Of a stretch of 64,000 nucleotides of DNA, positions 8,861-17,921 are shown one piece after another. The stretch is from Galbibacter pacificus (GTDB taxonomy: Bacteria; Bacteroidota; Bacteroidia; Flavobacteriales; Flavobacteriaceae), in assembly GCF_029603155.1 (NCBI RefSeq), contig NZ_JAPMUA010000004.1, positions 1-64,000 of the forward strand, read 5' to 3'. A program made the position numbers and the translations under genes. The notes below the pieces were generated by a model. It was not told the DNA's origin. It was given only the letters and a program-made list of their open reading frames with translations, and made no database searches. Positions within the stretch are counted from its first letter, which is position 1; every line of letters begins with the position of its first letter.

Positions 8861-10690
8861 TTATTCAAACAACCTCCACTCGCTTAATTGAAGTGCATCA
8901 CTCCCATTATTTGCGGTAATGTTTATTCTATAATACAAATAAGGTGTTGTATTGGATACCATGAACGTTCTTGTTTGGTTTCGCTCACTAAATACTTCCC
9001 CATTTCTAGAACCTAAAACGTCCCATGTGTTTCCGTCCATAGAACCTAGCAGTTCCCAGTCTACAGGATCCCTATCCGGTGCATCGTTCCCGGAAGTTAA
9101 TGTATATTGAGTAACTGTTCTTTCTCTGGTTAGTTCCTGTTGCAACCAAAAGTCAGAAGAATAACTTGCTAGATATTTGGTATTGGCATTATCATCAATA
9201 AGTTTTAAGGAACCTTCTGCCCCTTCGGCGCCATTAGCGTTCTCATTGCTAACATTAAGTGTTGCATTTATGGTAACATCTATTGGAGCAGATGGATCGA
9301 TCATTTCCAAACTCAGTAATCTCCACTCACTTATTTGAACAGCATCACTCCCTCCGTTTTTAGTTATGAACAAACGATAATACAGATAGGCATCTTCGTT
9401 TTCTACAACAAATTCCCTTGTTTGGTTTCTATTTGAAAATGATTCTCCAGATCTAGTGTCTAAAGTAGTCCAAGTAGATCCATCGTTCGAAGCTTGAAGC
9501 TCCCAATCGATTGGGTCTCTTTCGGGCGCATCGTTCCCCGATGTCAATGTATATCTATTTACCACCTGTTGCGAAGACAGTTCTTGCTGCAACCATAATT
9601 CAAAATCTGAAGGCAGCCCTCCTACCAAAAACTTGGTATAGATATCGTTATCGACCAATTTTAAAGACCCTTCTCCTCCTTCTGGTCCGTCTCCATTATC
9701 TTTGCTTACGGTAAGTGTTGCATCGGTGGTTAAGTCTACCAATTTTGAAGTAGGGTCGAATGGATAATTTAGGTTCGGGTAATCTGTCCTGGCTTGCAAT
9801 AATTCCTGCTCCCACTCGTCTGTCCACCCGAAGGCATTTTCTGCCATTGGCTGTAAGTCATCCCCGGTAGCACCGCTAAAAAAATGAACAAATTCTCCCA
9901 TGTTCATATCTCCATCATATGCTTCTCCGCTTTTTTTATAGTATTGCGACAATACTTTGAAAAAATTATTGAAGACTACTGTTCCATTATATGTTTCGTA
10001 TAGTGGATAAAACCAATCCCTAAACCAATATGTGTCTGGTGAAGGAAATGTGCTTGCACTGTTTATGGATGTATCGTATATACGTGAAGCATCATCGGTT
10101 AATTCTAAAGAAGTATATATATCGTACCGGAAGATTTCTGAAAATTTATCCTGCCAAACAGCATGTGCAGGCGAGCCTAAGGTTTCATATGAAGAATTTT
10201 CCACGATTTCGCTCAGCAATGAAGTAGGAACGTCAAGATTTGTCGGGGACATCTCGATTCCTTTAACAGAAAAATCTATCAAACTCCTAAAGGAAGTTTC
10301 TTCGTTAAAATAAGTACTAAAATATGGGTCGGAGTCCAGATCCTGATGTATGGCCGCATACAATCGGGCGCTTTCATTTCCAAATTGCCCATATTTACTG
10401 AGTATATGTTGCCAGGAATCACTTAAATAAGCATAAGGCCAGGTCATTTCCCTATCTACTTCATCTCCGTAATAAGTGGCTATGTAAGAATCGAAGTACT
10501 TTCTATTGAGTTCTGCGGAATGGTCATTCCAATTTTCGGTTATTCCCCTTGGTGGGGCTCCCGGCGGATCGTCGTTGATAACGGAGTCTGGATAACCATC
10601 CAGTGAAAAAGCATCGTCTTGGTTGCAAGAAACCAACATGACAGTAATGAATACTACAACAAAACTAGTTTTATATAAAATATTTTTCAT
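8861..10690 (-). CDS. PUL surface lipoprotein with two discoidin-like (F5/8 C) domains
   Basis: Lipoprotein (VMLVSC lipobox near residue 22), 609 aa. Residues ~45-320 form an aromatic, helical domain of unknown function with the motif FVHFFSGATGDDL. Two tandem F5/8-type-C/CBM32-like domains (~325-460 and ~470-609) follow. They are recent duplicates: both carry YTLTSGNDAP.RDP.DWEL and Q.SEWRL, 149 codons apart. Such domains bind galactose-type sugars or glycans. The gene is fourth in susC-susD-BSP-this order, where SusE/F-like surface glycan-binding proteins often lie. Role as glycan binder is inferred; the N-terminal domain could be catalytic, as it resembles parts of metallopeptidase-associated proteins. 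Confidence 0.8.
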   Translation of the reverse strand: MKNILYKTSFVVVFITVMLVSCNQDDAFSLDGYPDSVINDDPPGAPPRGITENWNDHSAELNRKYFDSYIATYYGDEVDREMTWPYAYLSDSWQHILSKYGQFGNESARLYAAIHQDLDSDPYFSTYFNEETSFRSLIDFSVKGIEMSPTNLDVPTSLLSEIVENSSYETLGSPAHAVWQDKFSEIFRYDIYTSLELTDDASRIYDTSINSASTFPSPDTYWFRDWFYPLYETYNGTVVFNNFFKVLSQYYKKSGEAYDGDMNMGEFVHFFSGATGDDLQPMAENAFGWTDEWEQELLQARTDYPNLNYPFDPTSKLVDLTTDATLTVSKDNGDGPEGGEGSLKLVDNDIYTKFLVGGLPSDFELWLQQELSSQQVVNRYTLTSGNDAPERDPIDWELQASNDGSTWTTLDTRSGESFSNRNQTREFVVENEDAYLYYRLFITKNGGSDAVQISEWRLLSLEMIDPSAPIDVTINATLNVSNENANGAEGAEGSLKLIDDNANTKYLASYSSDFWLQQELTRERTVTQYTLTSGNDAPDRDPVDWELLGSMDGNTWDVLGSRNGEVFSERNQTRTFMVSNTTPYLYYRINITANNGSDALQLSEWRLFE

Positions 10691-10712
10691 TTGTCTTTTT
10701 TTAATCGTTTAT

Positions 10713-11372
10713 TCAAATTATAGGGTCTTTGGCATATTGCTCCCATAATTGATTTAATCCCAACCCTGTGTATTTTTCCCATAGGCTTTCAGAATATGTA
10801 TGGCTTCTTAGATGTTTATCTAATTTTTTTACAATTCTTTTGTCATGATTTTTCTCGACCCAAAGTAAAAACCGCGCCGTTACCCTATAACTATTTGTAT
10901 AGTTTTGCGATTTGTCAAACTTGGGCAAAGACCAATTTGCAGCTTTATTATTTAACCCATAAACAGCACGCACATAATCTGCTATTCCCTCTGTTAACCA
11001 CGATGGGCCACTATTGTTGGGGTATGCTTGAATTAAGTGCATTATTTCGTGTGTCATTAGATCAACATCGTTTGGCTTTTTATGCATCCAGTCTGCACTT
11101 ACCACAATTTTATTGTCTGAGGCATATGCAACGCCTTTGTATGCCGTATCTATTTCGACCTCAAAAGATTTTGTTGCTTTTGGGTTGAACTTTTTTAGAA
11201 GCTTGGGATACACGGTATTTATTATTTCCTTGAACTGTAATTCCAAATCGTTGCCCAAGGTTTTATCCTGGTTTACATATAAAATTTCTATTTTACTTTT
11301 TTGTGCATGCCCCAAAAGAGGGATCAATGCCAATGCAATACCTATGTATGTTATTATTTTAACAATCTTCAT
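10713..11372 (-). CDS. Basic secretory protein (BSP) family peptidase
   Basis: Secreted metallopeptidase-like protein, 219 aa, with a cleavable signal peptide ending at GHAQ. The plant BSP fold is recognisable from THEIMHLIQAYPN (zinc motif HEXXH, His108/Glu109/His112) and WLTEGIADYVRAVYG with a third ligand candidate at Glu128, followed by TARFLLWVEKNHD and the C-terminal LWEKYTG motif. BSP proteins are gluzincin-like and occur in Bacteroidota PULs. It lies 22 bp upstream of the discoidin lipoprotein and 12 bp after susD, in one operon. A peptidase in a PUL suggests a glycoprotein or proteoglycan substrate (inference). Confidence 0.88.
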   Translation of the reverse strand: MKIVKIITYIGIALALIPLLGHAQKSKIEILYVNQDKTLGNDLELQFKEIINTVYPKLLKKFNPKATKSFEVEIDTAYKGVAYASDNKIVVSADWMHKKPNDVDLMTHEIMHLIQAYPNNSGPSWLTEGIADYVRAVYGLNNKAANWSLPKFDKSQNYTNSYRVTARFLLWVEKNHDKRIVKKLDKHLRSHTYSESLWEKYTGLGLNQLWEQYAKDPII

Positions 11373-11384
11373 TTTATCGTTTTT

Positions 11385-13220
11385 TTACCATCCTGTGTTT
11401 TGCTGTAAACTTGTATTGCTATTAAGCTCGTCCTGAGGTATTGGCCACAGGTAATGGCGTTTTTCAAATACACGCTCTTCAAAAATGATTTTATTGTAAA
11501 AATCGGCTTCTTCCCTTGCATTTATATCCATTGAATGAAACGGGCCTGCAAAAGCATCTTCGGCAATTTTCCAGCGTCTGGCATCAAAATAACGTACACT
11601 TTCAAAGGCTAGTTCTATCCTACGTTCTTTATGAATGGCTTCTCTCATGGCCTCTTGACCGCTTGGTGCCGCAAGTGCATCTGATCCATATGTTGGAATT
11701 CCTGCTCTTTCCCGTATCAAATTTAAATAAAGTAATATGTCTGAGTTTCCAGGATCGTATTCATTAAGGGCTTCTGCATAATCCAGATAGAGTTCGGCCA
11801 ACCGTAACATCGGGATGCTCCGTTCGGTATTCCTCCAGTCTCTTGGCGGAACATTTTTTCTTACTATATACCCTGTTGGCGGATAATCGTTGGCACCGGC
11901 TTGCCTTCCAGAATTCCCACCATACCAAGTGGTGGTAATAACATTCCCGAAATTTCTATTGATCCATAAACTATTATTATAGGTTACCCCTACATAAAAA
12001 CGGGGCTCTCTATTTACCCATTGGTTAAAAGTGGCCCTGGATTCAAAATCGAAAGGTGCTTGAAAATCTGAAAAACCTTCGGTAACATATCCAGATTCTG
12101 GATCGTCAATTGAACGCCCATTTGACATAAAATATGCATCTACCATTTCTTGGGTAACACTTAACCCTCCGGCTCCCCTTACTTCTGTAGGATATCCTAA
12201 ATGATATGGTGTTACATCGTAATGATATGCAATCCCTCCTCTTGGTCTTGCATATATCATTTCTTCATTGTAATCATCGTACATTACATTTCTGGTTGAC
12301 AGATATGGGTTGTAATCTCCGTTATCGTCATATACCTTGTATAGATTGTATGTGTTAGGAACATACTCGTTAATAAATTGTTTTGCTGCATCTGCTGCTA
12401 ATTTCCATTTGTTAACATCGTATGTCTGGGGTATCAATGCTTCTCCTTCAGCATTCACCAAATCGGCATAATCTTTATTACCATTAAAAAGTGGACTTGC
12501 ATAAAACAATAATACTTTTTCTTTTATTGCCATTGCAAAAGGCTTACTCATCCTTCCGGCCCTATCTCCTTTAAAGGCTTCGTCTGCCAAAGCTTCGCCA
12601 CCTGCATCCAATTCGCTAATAATATAATTCACGCATTCTCCCATTGTATTTCTACGCAGCCCTAATTCATTAAGGTCTGCATCTGGTTCAATTGGCTCGT
12701 CTCCCATGAGTAGCACCGGACCATAGAGTCGAATTAAATTGTAATAAAAGTAAGCACGGAGCACTCTGGCTTCGGCTACCAATCTATTTGAAATTTCGGG
12801 GGGGCAATCCTGACATTTATCTATGTTTTGAATAAATGTAGACGATGATCTAATAGCCCTGTAAAAGTTGGACCACAGTGTACTTACATGCCCTGTTGTT
12901 GGGTTCCAATCGCCAATGTTCAATGCATTTCCTAAGTGAAAAGACCATACATACTCGGCTTCATCGGAACCGCCAATCCATGGTCCTGAATTATTTGCCG
13001 TATACCTTTGATCCAATTCACTTGGAATCTGGTCGTATATTGCTGCTAAATATTGTTCAACAGTACTCCTCTCTGAGAAGGTTTGATCAAAAGTTAACCG
13101 ATCGTCCGGCACTTGATCCAAAAAGTCATCGTTACATGAAAATACCGATAAAACCAAAAAGGTGTACAGTACTCTCTTTATCATTAAATTTTTATGTTGT
13201 AATACTTTCATAATCTTCAT
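11385..13220 (-). CDS. susD-like: SusD/RagB-family nutrient-binding lipoprotein
   Basis: Outer-membrane glycan-binding lipoprotein that caps the SusC transporter. The lipobox VFSC is at Cys29; a start at Met13 (13184) would give a more normal signal peptide and is equally likely. SusD features are clear: CNDDFLDQVPDDRLT after the lipid cysteine, TPR-like VAEARVLRAYFYYNLIRLYG, RLAELYLDYAEALNE, and the C-terminal IHKERRIELAFESVRYFDARRW with YLWPIPQDEL. Length 611 aa is normal. It begins 3 bp after the susC stop. Confidence 0.97.
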   Translation of the reverse strand: MKIMKVLQHKNLMIKRVLYTFLVLSVFSCNDDFLDQVPDDRLTFDQTFSERSTVEQYLAAIYDQIPSELDQRYTANNSGPWIGGSDEAEYVWSFHLGNALNIGDWNPTTGHVSTLWSNFYRAIRSSSTFIQNIDKCQDCPPEISNRLVAEARVLRAYFYYNLIRLYGPVLLMGDEPIEPDADLNELGLRRNTMGECVNYIISELDAGGEALADEAFKGDRAGRMSKPFAMAIKEKVLLFYASPLFNGNKDYADLVNAEGEALIPQTYDVNKWKLAADAAKQFINEYVPNTYNLYKVYDDNGDYNPYLSTRNVMYDDYNEEMIYARPRGGIAYHYDVTPYHLGYPTEVRGAGGLSVTQEMVDAYFMSNGRSIDDPESGYVTEGFSDFQAPFDFESRATFNQWVNREPRFYVGVTYNNSLWINRNFGNVITTTWYGGNSGRQAGANDYPPTGYIVRKNVPPRDWRNTERSIPMLRLAELYLDYAEALNEYDPGNSDILLYLNLIRERAGIPTYGSDALAAPSGQEAMREAIHKERRIELAFESVRYFDARRWKIAEDAFAGPFHSMDINAREEADFYNKIIFEERVFEKRHYLWPIPQDELNSNTSLQQNTGW

Positions 13221-13222
13221 TT

Positions 13223-16200
13223 CTAAAATAAAACATTAACACCCATTGATACTACAGAAATATTGGGGTAAACCCCTCCATTGCCTGTATTTAGTTCAGG
13301 ATCCCAAAGGTCAAAATCGCTAATGGTAAATAAGTTTGTTCCACGAACGTAGAATCTCGTATTCCCCAAGCTTAACTTATCGGAAATATTTTTTGGAAGC
13401 GTATAGCCAATTTCGGCTGTTTTGAGTCTTAAAAAGTTAATTTCCCTTAGCCACCATGTACTTCCTTGCGTATTGTTATTTTGCCCCAATCCCGTATCTC
13501 CGTATGACAATCTAGGATAAAGTGCATGTGGATTGTTGTTTTCCGGGGTCCATCTATCTTCGGCAACCGTATATAGGTTTCCGGTACCTCCACCGCCAAC
13601 AAACGGTTGGATTCCACTTCCGCCAATCATTCTGTCGGCTTCGTTTTGACCTTGAAAAAACAGGCTTATATCAAAACCTTTATAATCGGCGGTTATCCCA
13701 AATCCATAGGTAAGTGCAGGCACATCGCCCTGGCCAATTTCTTTTTGATCATACGAGTCTATTTTTCCATCGTTGTTCAAGTCTTCGTACTTGATATCCC
13801 CCGGCATTATTTGCCCGAATTGTGTAGGGAAAGGCCCATCGTCTGGGGTAATAAACCCATCGCCATCAGTATCGTCTTCTAGTGTATACAGGCGTTCTGC
13901 CACATACCCAAAGTTTGCCAGCAGTGGAGTTCCTCTTTTATCTTGCCATTCGTATAACTGTTGCGGCTGCCCATTTTCAATAATTTCATTTCGGTTATAA
14001 GAAAAGTTCCCCCTTATTCCCACGTTTAATTCTCCAAAGGATTTTCTGTAGTTCAGAGAACCGTCAAAACCTTTGTTTTCAACAATTCCTAAGTTTCCAT
14101 AAGGGTCGGAATAAAGACCGATATAATTTGGCAAATCCCCTCTTTGCAAGAAAGCGCCCTTTGTATATTCTTTAAATACATCAAAAATAATTTGAACGCT
14201 ATTGTCCAATACATTCAATTCTATTCCTAAATCTTGTTTTCTGGCTTCTGCCCAAGTAACATCTACCCCATAATAGGTTTCCCGGATTCCAGTAGTAAAC
14301 TGCGGACTTTCTCCAAAATCAAAACCCCAGTCGTCGTTTTGTTCTACCCTACTTATGTATAAAAACCTATCATTGTCGTTATTAGTAGTTGCAGATCCAA
14401 CTTTACCATCAGAATACCGAATTTTTAAATAATCGATAACCCCTGATAAAGGCTCAAAAAAATCTTCGTTGGAAATAATCCAGCCAGCTGCAAATGAAGG
14501 AAAGAATCCATACCTGTTTGAAGGTGCAAAATTCTCGGATCCATTGTAACCGGCATTGACCTCAACAAAATATCTATCATCATAGCTATAGGTAATCCTA
14601 CCTGCCAATCCTTGATTTCTATATGGAATTGAAGCCGTGAAATTATCAGCAAATGCATCTACATAATCGGTCCTGTTAAAAAGCAGTAAACCTCCAAAAC
14701 GATGCTTATCAAAAGTACGGTCGTAATTAAAGGAAGTTTCCAGGTAAAACCTTCTATTCCCTCCATTACTATTGCCATATCCTAAAAAGTTTTGCCCTGT
14801 AAAGGTTTCGTTCAATAGTAAAGCACCATCTTCTGTATACGGAAAGTTTTGATCAACAAAATAAGTGCTTTCGCGTTTGCTTCTGTTTATAAACTGCTCG
14901 TTATAGGTATCAAAAGCAAACATCCCTGTCCAAGACAATCCTTTTGTTAAGAAACTAAGTTCTTGGGTTACCCTTAAATTTGAATACATCTGATTTTTGT
15001 TTTCATTTTGATACCCCCTTCTGGCAACATCCGCATAAGGGTTACGCAGGCCACCATTAGAACTTTTCCCGGGGACATAGCCTCCGGGATAAAGTATAGG
15101 ATACTCAACTGGGGGTGCTTCCATGGCGGCACTAAAAACCGAACCGACACCCGCTCCCGGATAGGTTCCTTCTGATAAATATCCTTGAATTCCTATGTTA
15201 ACCTTTGTGGTTTTGGTAATGTCTAAAGTTAAATTAGAGGTAAAGTTGTAGCGCTTAAACCGTGTATCCGAATTATAGCTTTCCAGGCCATCGGTTATAA
15301 AAAGGCCTGTTTCGTCATAATATCCAAGAGACACGTAGTACAATGCATCTTCTGCACCACCGGTTACATTTACCGATGCCCTTCTATTCCTACCGTAATC
15401 TTTAAATACGGCATCCATCCAATCTACATCCGGATATAAAAACTGATCCTCATTATTTACGGTATTTTGAATGTAATCTTCGGCATATTTAGGCTCTTGC
15501 CCCCTTGTGGTTAATGCTTCGTTTGCCAAACGCATGTACGTTTCGCCATTAGCAAGATCTGGCAATCTTGTAAAGAAAGTAAACCCTTCATTATAATCAA
15601 TAGAAACCTCGGGTTTTCCTATTTCACCTCGCTTGGTTTCAATCAAAATAACACCGTTTGCTCCTCTAATACCATATACGGCAGTTGCAGAAGCATCTTT
15701 CAGGATGGAAAATGAAGCAATGTCCCGAGGGTCTAGATTATCTAGCGAACGTTCAACACCATCTACTAAAATCAATGGGTTCGAGTTACCAAAGGTAGAA
15801 ATACCCCTTATCCAGATGTCTGCACCATCGTAGCCCGGTAATCCATCGCGTTGAACTCCGGTTAACCCGGCGACCCTTCCGGCCAACATGGTACCAATAT
15901 TAGCCACTGGCTGCTCCAAGTCTTTGGCCTCTATTGTGGATTGTGCCCCAACAACGCTAATTTTCTTTTGTTTGCCATACCCCACAAGCACAACTTCGTC
16001 TAGCGACTGTAAATCGTTTTGCAGTGTTACTTTAATAGCGGTTTGGCCCCCAACAACTATTTCTTGAGATTTCATCCCGACATAGGAGAAAATTAAAATA
16101 GCACTTTCAGAATCGACCGCTATGGTGTATTTACCATCAAAGTCGGTTTGCACCCCATTTGTGGTATTCTTTTCCATAACAGAAGCACCTGGTAATGGCA

Positions 16201-16399
16201 TTCCAGCATCGTCGTAAACAACTCCTTCTATTTCAATTTTACCTTCTTGTTGTTGAAAAGCAAAAAGCGGGTTGGTAAAGGTCATAAGAATCATTAAAGT
16301 ACTTACTGTTCTCAGTAATAGATTCTTTTGTAGTTCTGTTTGTGTAAATACTATCTCTGATAGATAGGTAATTTTACTAAATCGATTTAGTAATTTCAT
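13223..16399 (-). CDS. susC-like: SusC/RagA-family TonB-dependent outer-membrane transporter
   Basis: Glycan-oligosaccharide importer, 1058 aa. A long signal peptide ends near FAFQQQ (~50). A carboxypeptidase-D-regulatory-like domain (~57-127, IEIEGVVYDDAG ... ILIFSYVGMKSQEI) precedes a TonB-plug domain starting at LDEVVLVGYGKQKK, including LILVDGVERSLDNLDPRDI and ASATAVYGIRGANGVILIETKRG. The beta-barrel then runs to the C-terminal aromatic-type end VVSMGVNVLF. It heads the operon susC-susD-BSP-discoidin protein; a palindromic operator sits 53 bp upstream of the ATG. Confidence 0.97.
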   Translation of the reverse strand: MKLLNRFSKITYLSEIVFTQTELQKNLLLRTVSTLMILMTFTNPLFAFQQQEGKIEIEGVVYDDAGMPLPGASVMEKNTTNGVQTDFDGKYTIAVDSESAILIFSYVGMKSQEIVVGGQTAIKVTLQNDLQSLDEVVLVGYGKQKKISVVGAQSTIEAKDLEQPVANIGTMLAGRVAGLTGVQRDGLPGYDGADIWIRGISTFGNSNPLILVDGVERSLDNLDPRDIASFSILKDASATAVYGIRGANGVILIETKRGEIGKPEVSIDYNEGFTFFTRLPDLANGETYMRLANEALTTRGQEPKYAEDYIQNTVNNEDQFLYPDVDWMDAVFKDYGRNRRASVNVTGGAEDALYYVSLGYYDETGLFITDGLESYNSDTRFKRYNFTSNLTLDITKTTKVNIGIQGYLSEGTYPGAGVGSVFSAAMEAPPVEYPILYPGGYVPGKSSNGGLRNPYADVARRGYQNENKNQMYSNLRVTQELSFLTKGLSWTGMFAFDTYNEQFINRSKRESTYFVDQNFPYTEDGALLLNETFTGQNFLGYGNSNGGNRRFYLETSFNYDRTFDKHRFGGLLLFNRTDYVDAFADNFTASIPYRNQGLAGRITYSYDDRYFVEVNAGYNGSENFAPSNRYGFFPSFAAGWIISNEDFFEPLSGVIDYLKIRYSDGKVGSATTNNDNDRFLYISRVEQNDDWGFDFGESPQFTTGIRETYYGVDVTWAEARKQDLGIELNVLDNSVQIIFDVFKEYTKGAFLQRGDLPNYIGLYSDPYGNLGIVENKGFDGSLNYRKSFGELNVGIRGNFSYNRNEIIENGQPQQLYEWQDKRGTPLLANFGYVAERLYTLEDDTDGDGFITPDDGPFPTQFGQIMPGDIKYEDLNNDGKIDSYDQKEIGQGDVPALTYGFGITADYKGFDISLFFQGQNEADRMIGGSGIQPFVGGGGTGNLYTVAEDRWTPENNNPHALYPRLSYGDTGLGQNNNTQGSTWWLREINFLRLKTAEIGYTLPKNISDKLSLGNTRFYVRGTNLFTISDFDLWDPELNTGNGGVYPNISVVSMGVNVLF

Positions 16400-16452
16400 T
16401 CATTTTTCAGGTTTAAGTTAAGTTAGTTATATGTTTACAAAGCACGAAAATT

Positions 16453-16470
16453 AACTAAAACGTTTTAGTT
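16453..16470. promoter_or_regulatory. LacI-type operator upstream of susC
   Basis: AACTAAAACGTTTTAGTT is a perfect 18-bp palindrome with a central CG, in the 275-bp gap between susC and the divergent GH16 gene. The same core recurs at 8518. No LacI-type regulator gene is in the window. The rest of this gap is A/T-rich without clear elements. Confidence 0.75.
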
Positions 16471-16673
16471 GACAAAATTTTAAAACAACTTTTTTAACAA
16501 AAAATTAAATTATCCTTAATTATATAGTCTTTAAAAAGACAATTAGACAGTATTTTAGCAGTATTTTTGATAATAAATAAAGGTCATAATCACTTTTTCA
16601 TTTATTTCACCATTAATAAGTATAGATGAAAACTTAATGATTATTTTTACCCTTATCTAAAAAACCAACCTTA

Positions 16674-17495
16674 ATGAAACTAATTACAATTACTGGCATT
16701 TTGCTGATGTTATTTTCATGTTCCAAAACATCCAACGCCCAAGACAAAGAGCAAGAACCTAAACAAGAACAGAATGAAGAACAAGATACCGGCCCCAAGC
16801 TTGTTTGGGAAGAAAATTTTGACGGGGACGCTCTAGATGAAACCAATTGGAATTTTGAACTTGGTAATGGCTGCCCGAATGTATGCGGATGGGGAAACAA
16901 TGAAAGGCAAATCTATACCAAACAAAACCACCAAATAAAGGATGGCTTTTTAACCATTACGGCAAAGTTGGAAGACAGCTCCTATACCTCTACCCGAATT
17001 ACCACTAAAGATAAATTTGAGTTTACTTACGGATCTATTGAAACAAGGGCCAAATTGCCTATCGGCCAAGGGATATGGCCCGCTTTTTGGATGCTGGGCG
17101 CAAACATTGATGAAGTAGGTTGGCCAAGTTGCGGCGAAATAGATATTCTTGAATATGTAGGCAAAGAACCCGATATGGTTTACACGACCATCCACGTGCC
17201 AGACACCTATGGCGATAAGGCCAGCTCTAAAAAGACAAAATTTGAGGATATTGAAGATGGGTTTCATACTTTTAAGGCACATTGGACCCATGATAAAATT
17301 GAATTTTATGTTGATGACCAATTGGTGTATACCTATGCCCCACCACATAAAACAATAAAAAACTGGCCTTTCGACAATCCGGCCTTTATAATTGTGAACA
17401 TGGCCGTTGGCGGCAACTTTGGTGGCCCCGAAGTTGACAATGGTATTTTTCCGCAGGAATATATGGTAGACTATATAAAAGTTTACCAAGATTAA
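16674..17495 (+). CDS. GH16 endo-beta-1,3-glucanase (laminarinase-like) lipoprotein
   Basis: Secreted GH16 endo-glucanase, 273 aa, with lipobox LFSC (Cys16) and an acidic Gln/Glu linker (~22-40). The catalytic signature GEIDILEYVG gives nucleophile Glu155, Asp157 and acid/base Glu160. WGNNERQIYT, GSIETRAKLPIGQGIWPAFW and the C-terminal DYIKVYQ match bacterial laminarinases (GH16_3-like). It is transcribed divergently from susC. Whether it shares the palindromic operator 200 bp upstream is unclear. Beta-1,3-glucan specificity is inferred from family resemblance. Confidence 0.93.
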   Translation: MKLITITGILLMLFSCSKTSNAQDKEQEPKQEQNEEQDTGPKLVWEENFDGDALDETNWNFELGNGCPNVCGWGNNERQIYTKQNHQIKDGFLTITAKLEDSSYTSTRITTKDKFEFTYGSIETRAKLPIGQGIWPAFWMLGANIDEVGWPSCGEIDILEYVGKEPDMVYTTIHVPDTYGDKASSKKTKFEDIEDGFHTFKAHWTHDKIEFYVDDQLVYTYAPPHKTIKNWPFDNPAFIIVNMAVGGNFGGPEVDNGIFPQEYMVDYIKVYQD

Positions 17496-17496
17496 A

Positions 17497-17523
17497 AAAA
17501 CCCGGTGCGGTGCACCGGGTTTT
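17497..17523. terminator. Bidirectional terminator
   Basis: Perfect stem ACCCGGTGC/GCACCGGGT with a GGT loop, flanked by A and T tracts. It lies directly after the GH16 stop and about 36 bases past the stop of the convergent small lipoprotein gene, so it can serve both. Confidence 0.85.
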
Positions 17524-17558
17524 ATAACTTTTACTTCAAAGAAGTATGTTCGTTCTAA

Positions 17559-17807
17559 TTATAGATCAGCTTTAGCAGCAGTAGTATCTACAGCTTCTTC
17601 AACGTTATCCATTGCTTCTTCAGCAGCTTCCTGTGTGTCCTCGGCAGCTTCTTCAATAGCAGCGCCTGTATCTTCGGCAGCATCTTGTACATCATCAGCA
17701 GCGCTTTCTACTGCATCTTCTGTTTTTTCTTTAGTAGTTTCTTTACAAGAAGTTACTGTTAAACCCAATGCCAATACTAGAGCTAAACTTAAAATTACTT
17801 TTTTCAT
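17559..17807 (-). CDS. Small Ala/Glu-rich amphipathic lipoprotein
   Basis: 82 aa. A lipobox VTSC at Cys21 is followed by a low-complexity acidic helix made of repeating AAEDT/AAEEA-like heptads with no Cys, Trp or Phe. Such sequence is predicted to form one long amphipathic helix or coiled coil. Similar small lipoproteins occur widely in flavobacteria but have no assigned function. It has its own promoter and terminator, suggesting an abundant monocistronic product. Antisense open frames here result from the repetitive composition. Confidence 0.8.
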   Translation of the reverse strand: MKKVILSLALVLALGLTVTSCKETTKEKTEDAVESAADDVQDAAEDTGAAIEEAAEDTQEAAEEAMDNVEEAVDTTAAKADL

Positions 17808-17845
17808 GGTTCTTTTGTTTAATTATTTACTTAAATTTTGCAACA

Positions 17846-17878
17846 CGAATGTAGTAATATATTTCATTCGTTAACAAA
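17846..17878 (-). promoter_or_regulatory. Bacteroidota-type promoter for the small lipoprotein
   Basis: Minus strand reads TTTG, 21-base spacer, TACATTCG, close to the TTTG/TANNTTTG consensus (one mismatch in the -7 box). It lies about 40 bp upstream of the ATG at 17807. Confidence 0.5.
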
Positions 17879-17921
17879 TAATTCCATAACATTTTTAACA
17901 TAATTAAAAATATTGTAAAAA

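Noticed and set aside
16400..16673. A regulator gene for the PUL next to susC
   Set aside because: The gap holds only the palindrome; no LacI, HTCS, SusR or ECF sigma gene is found anywhere in the window.
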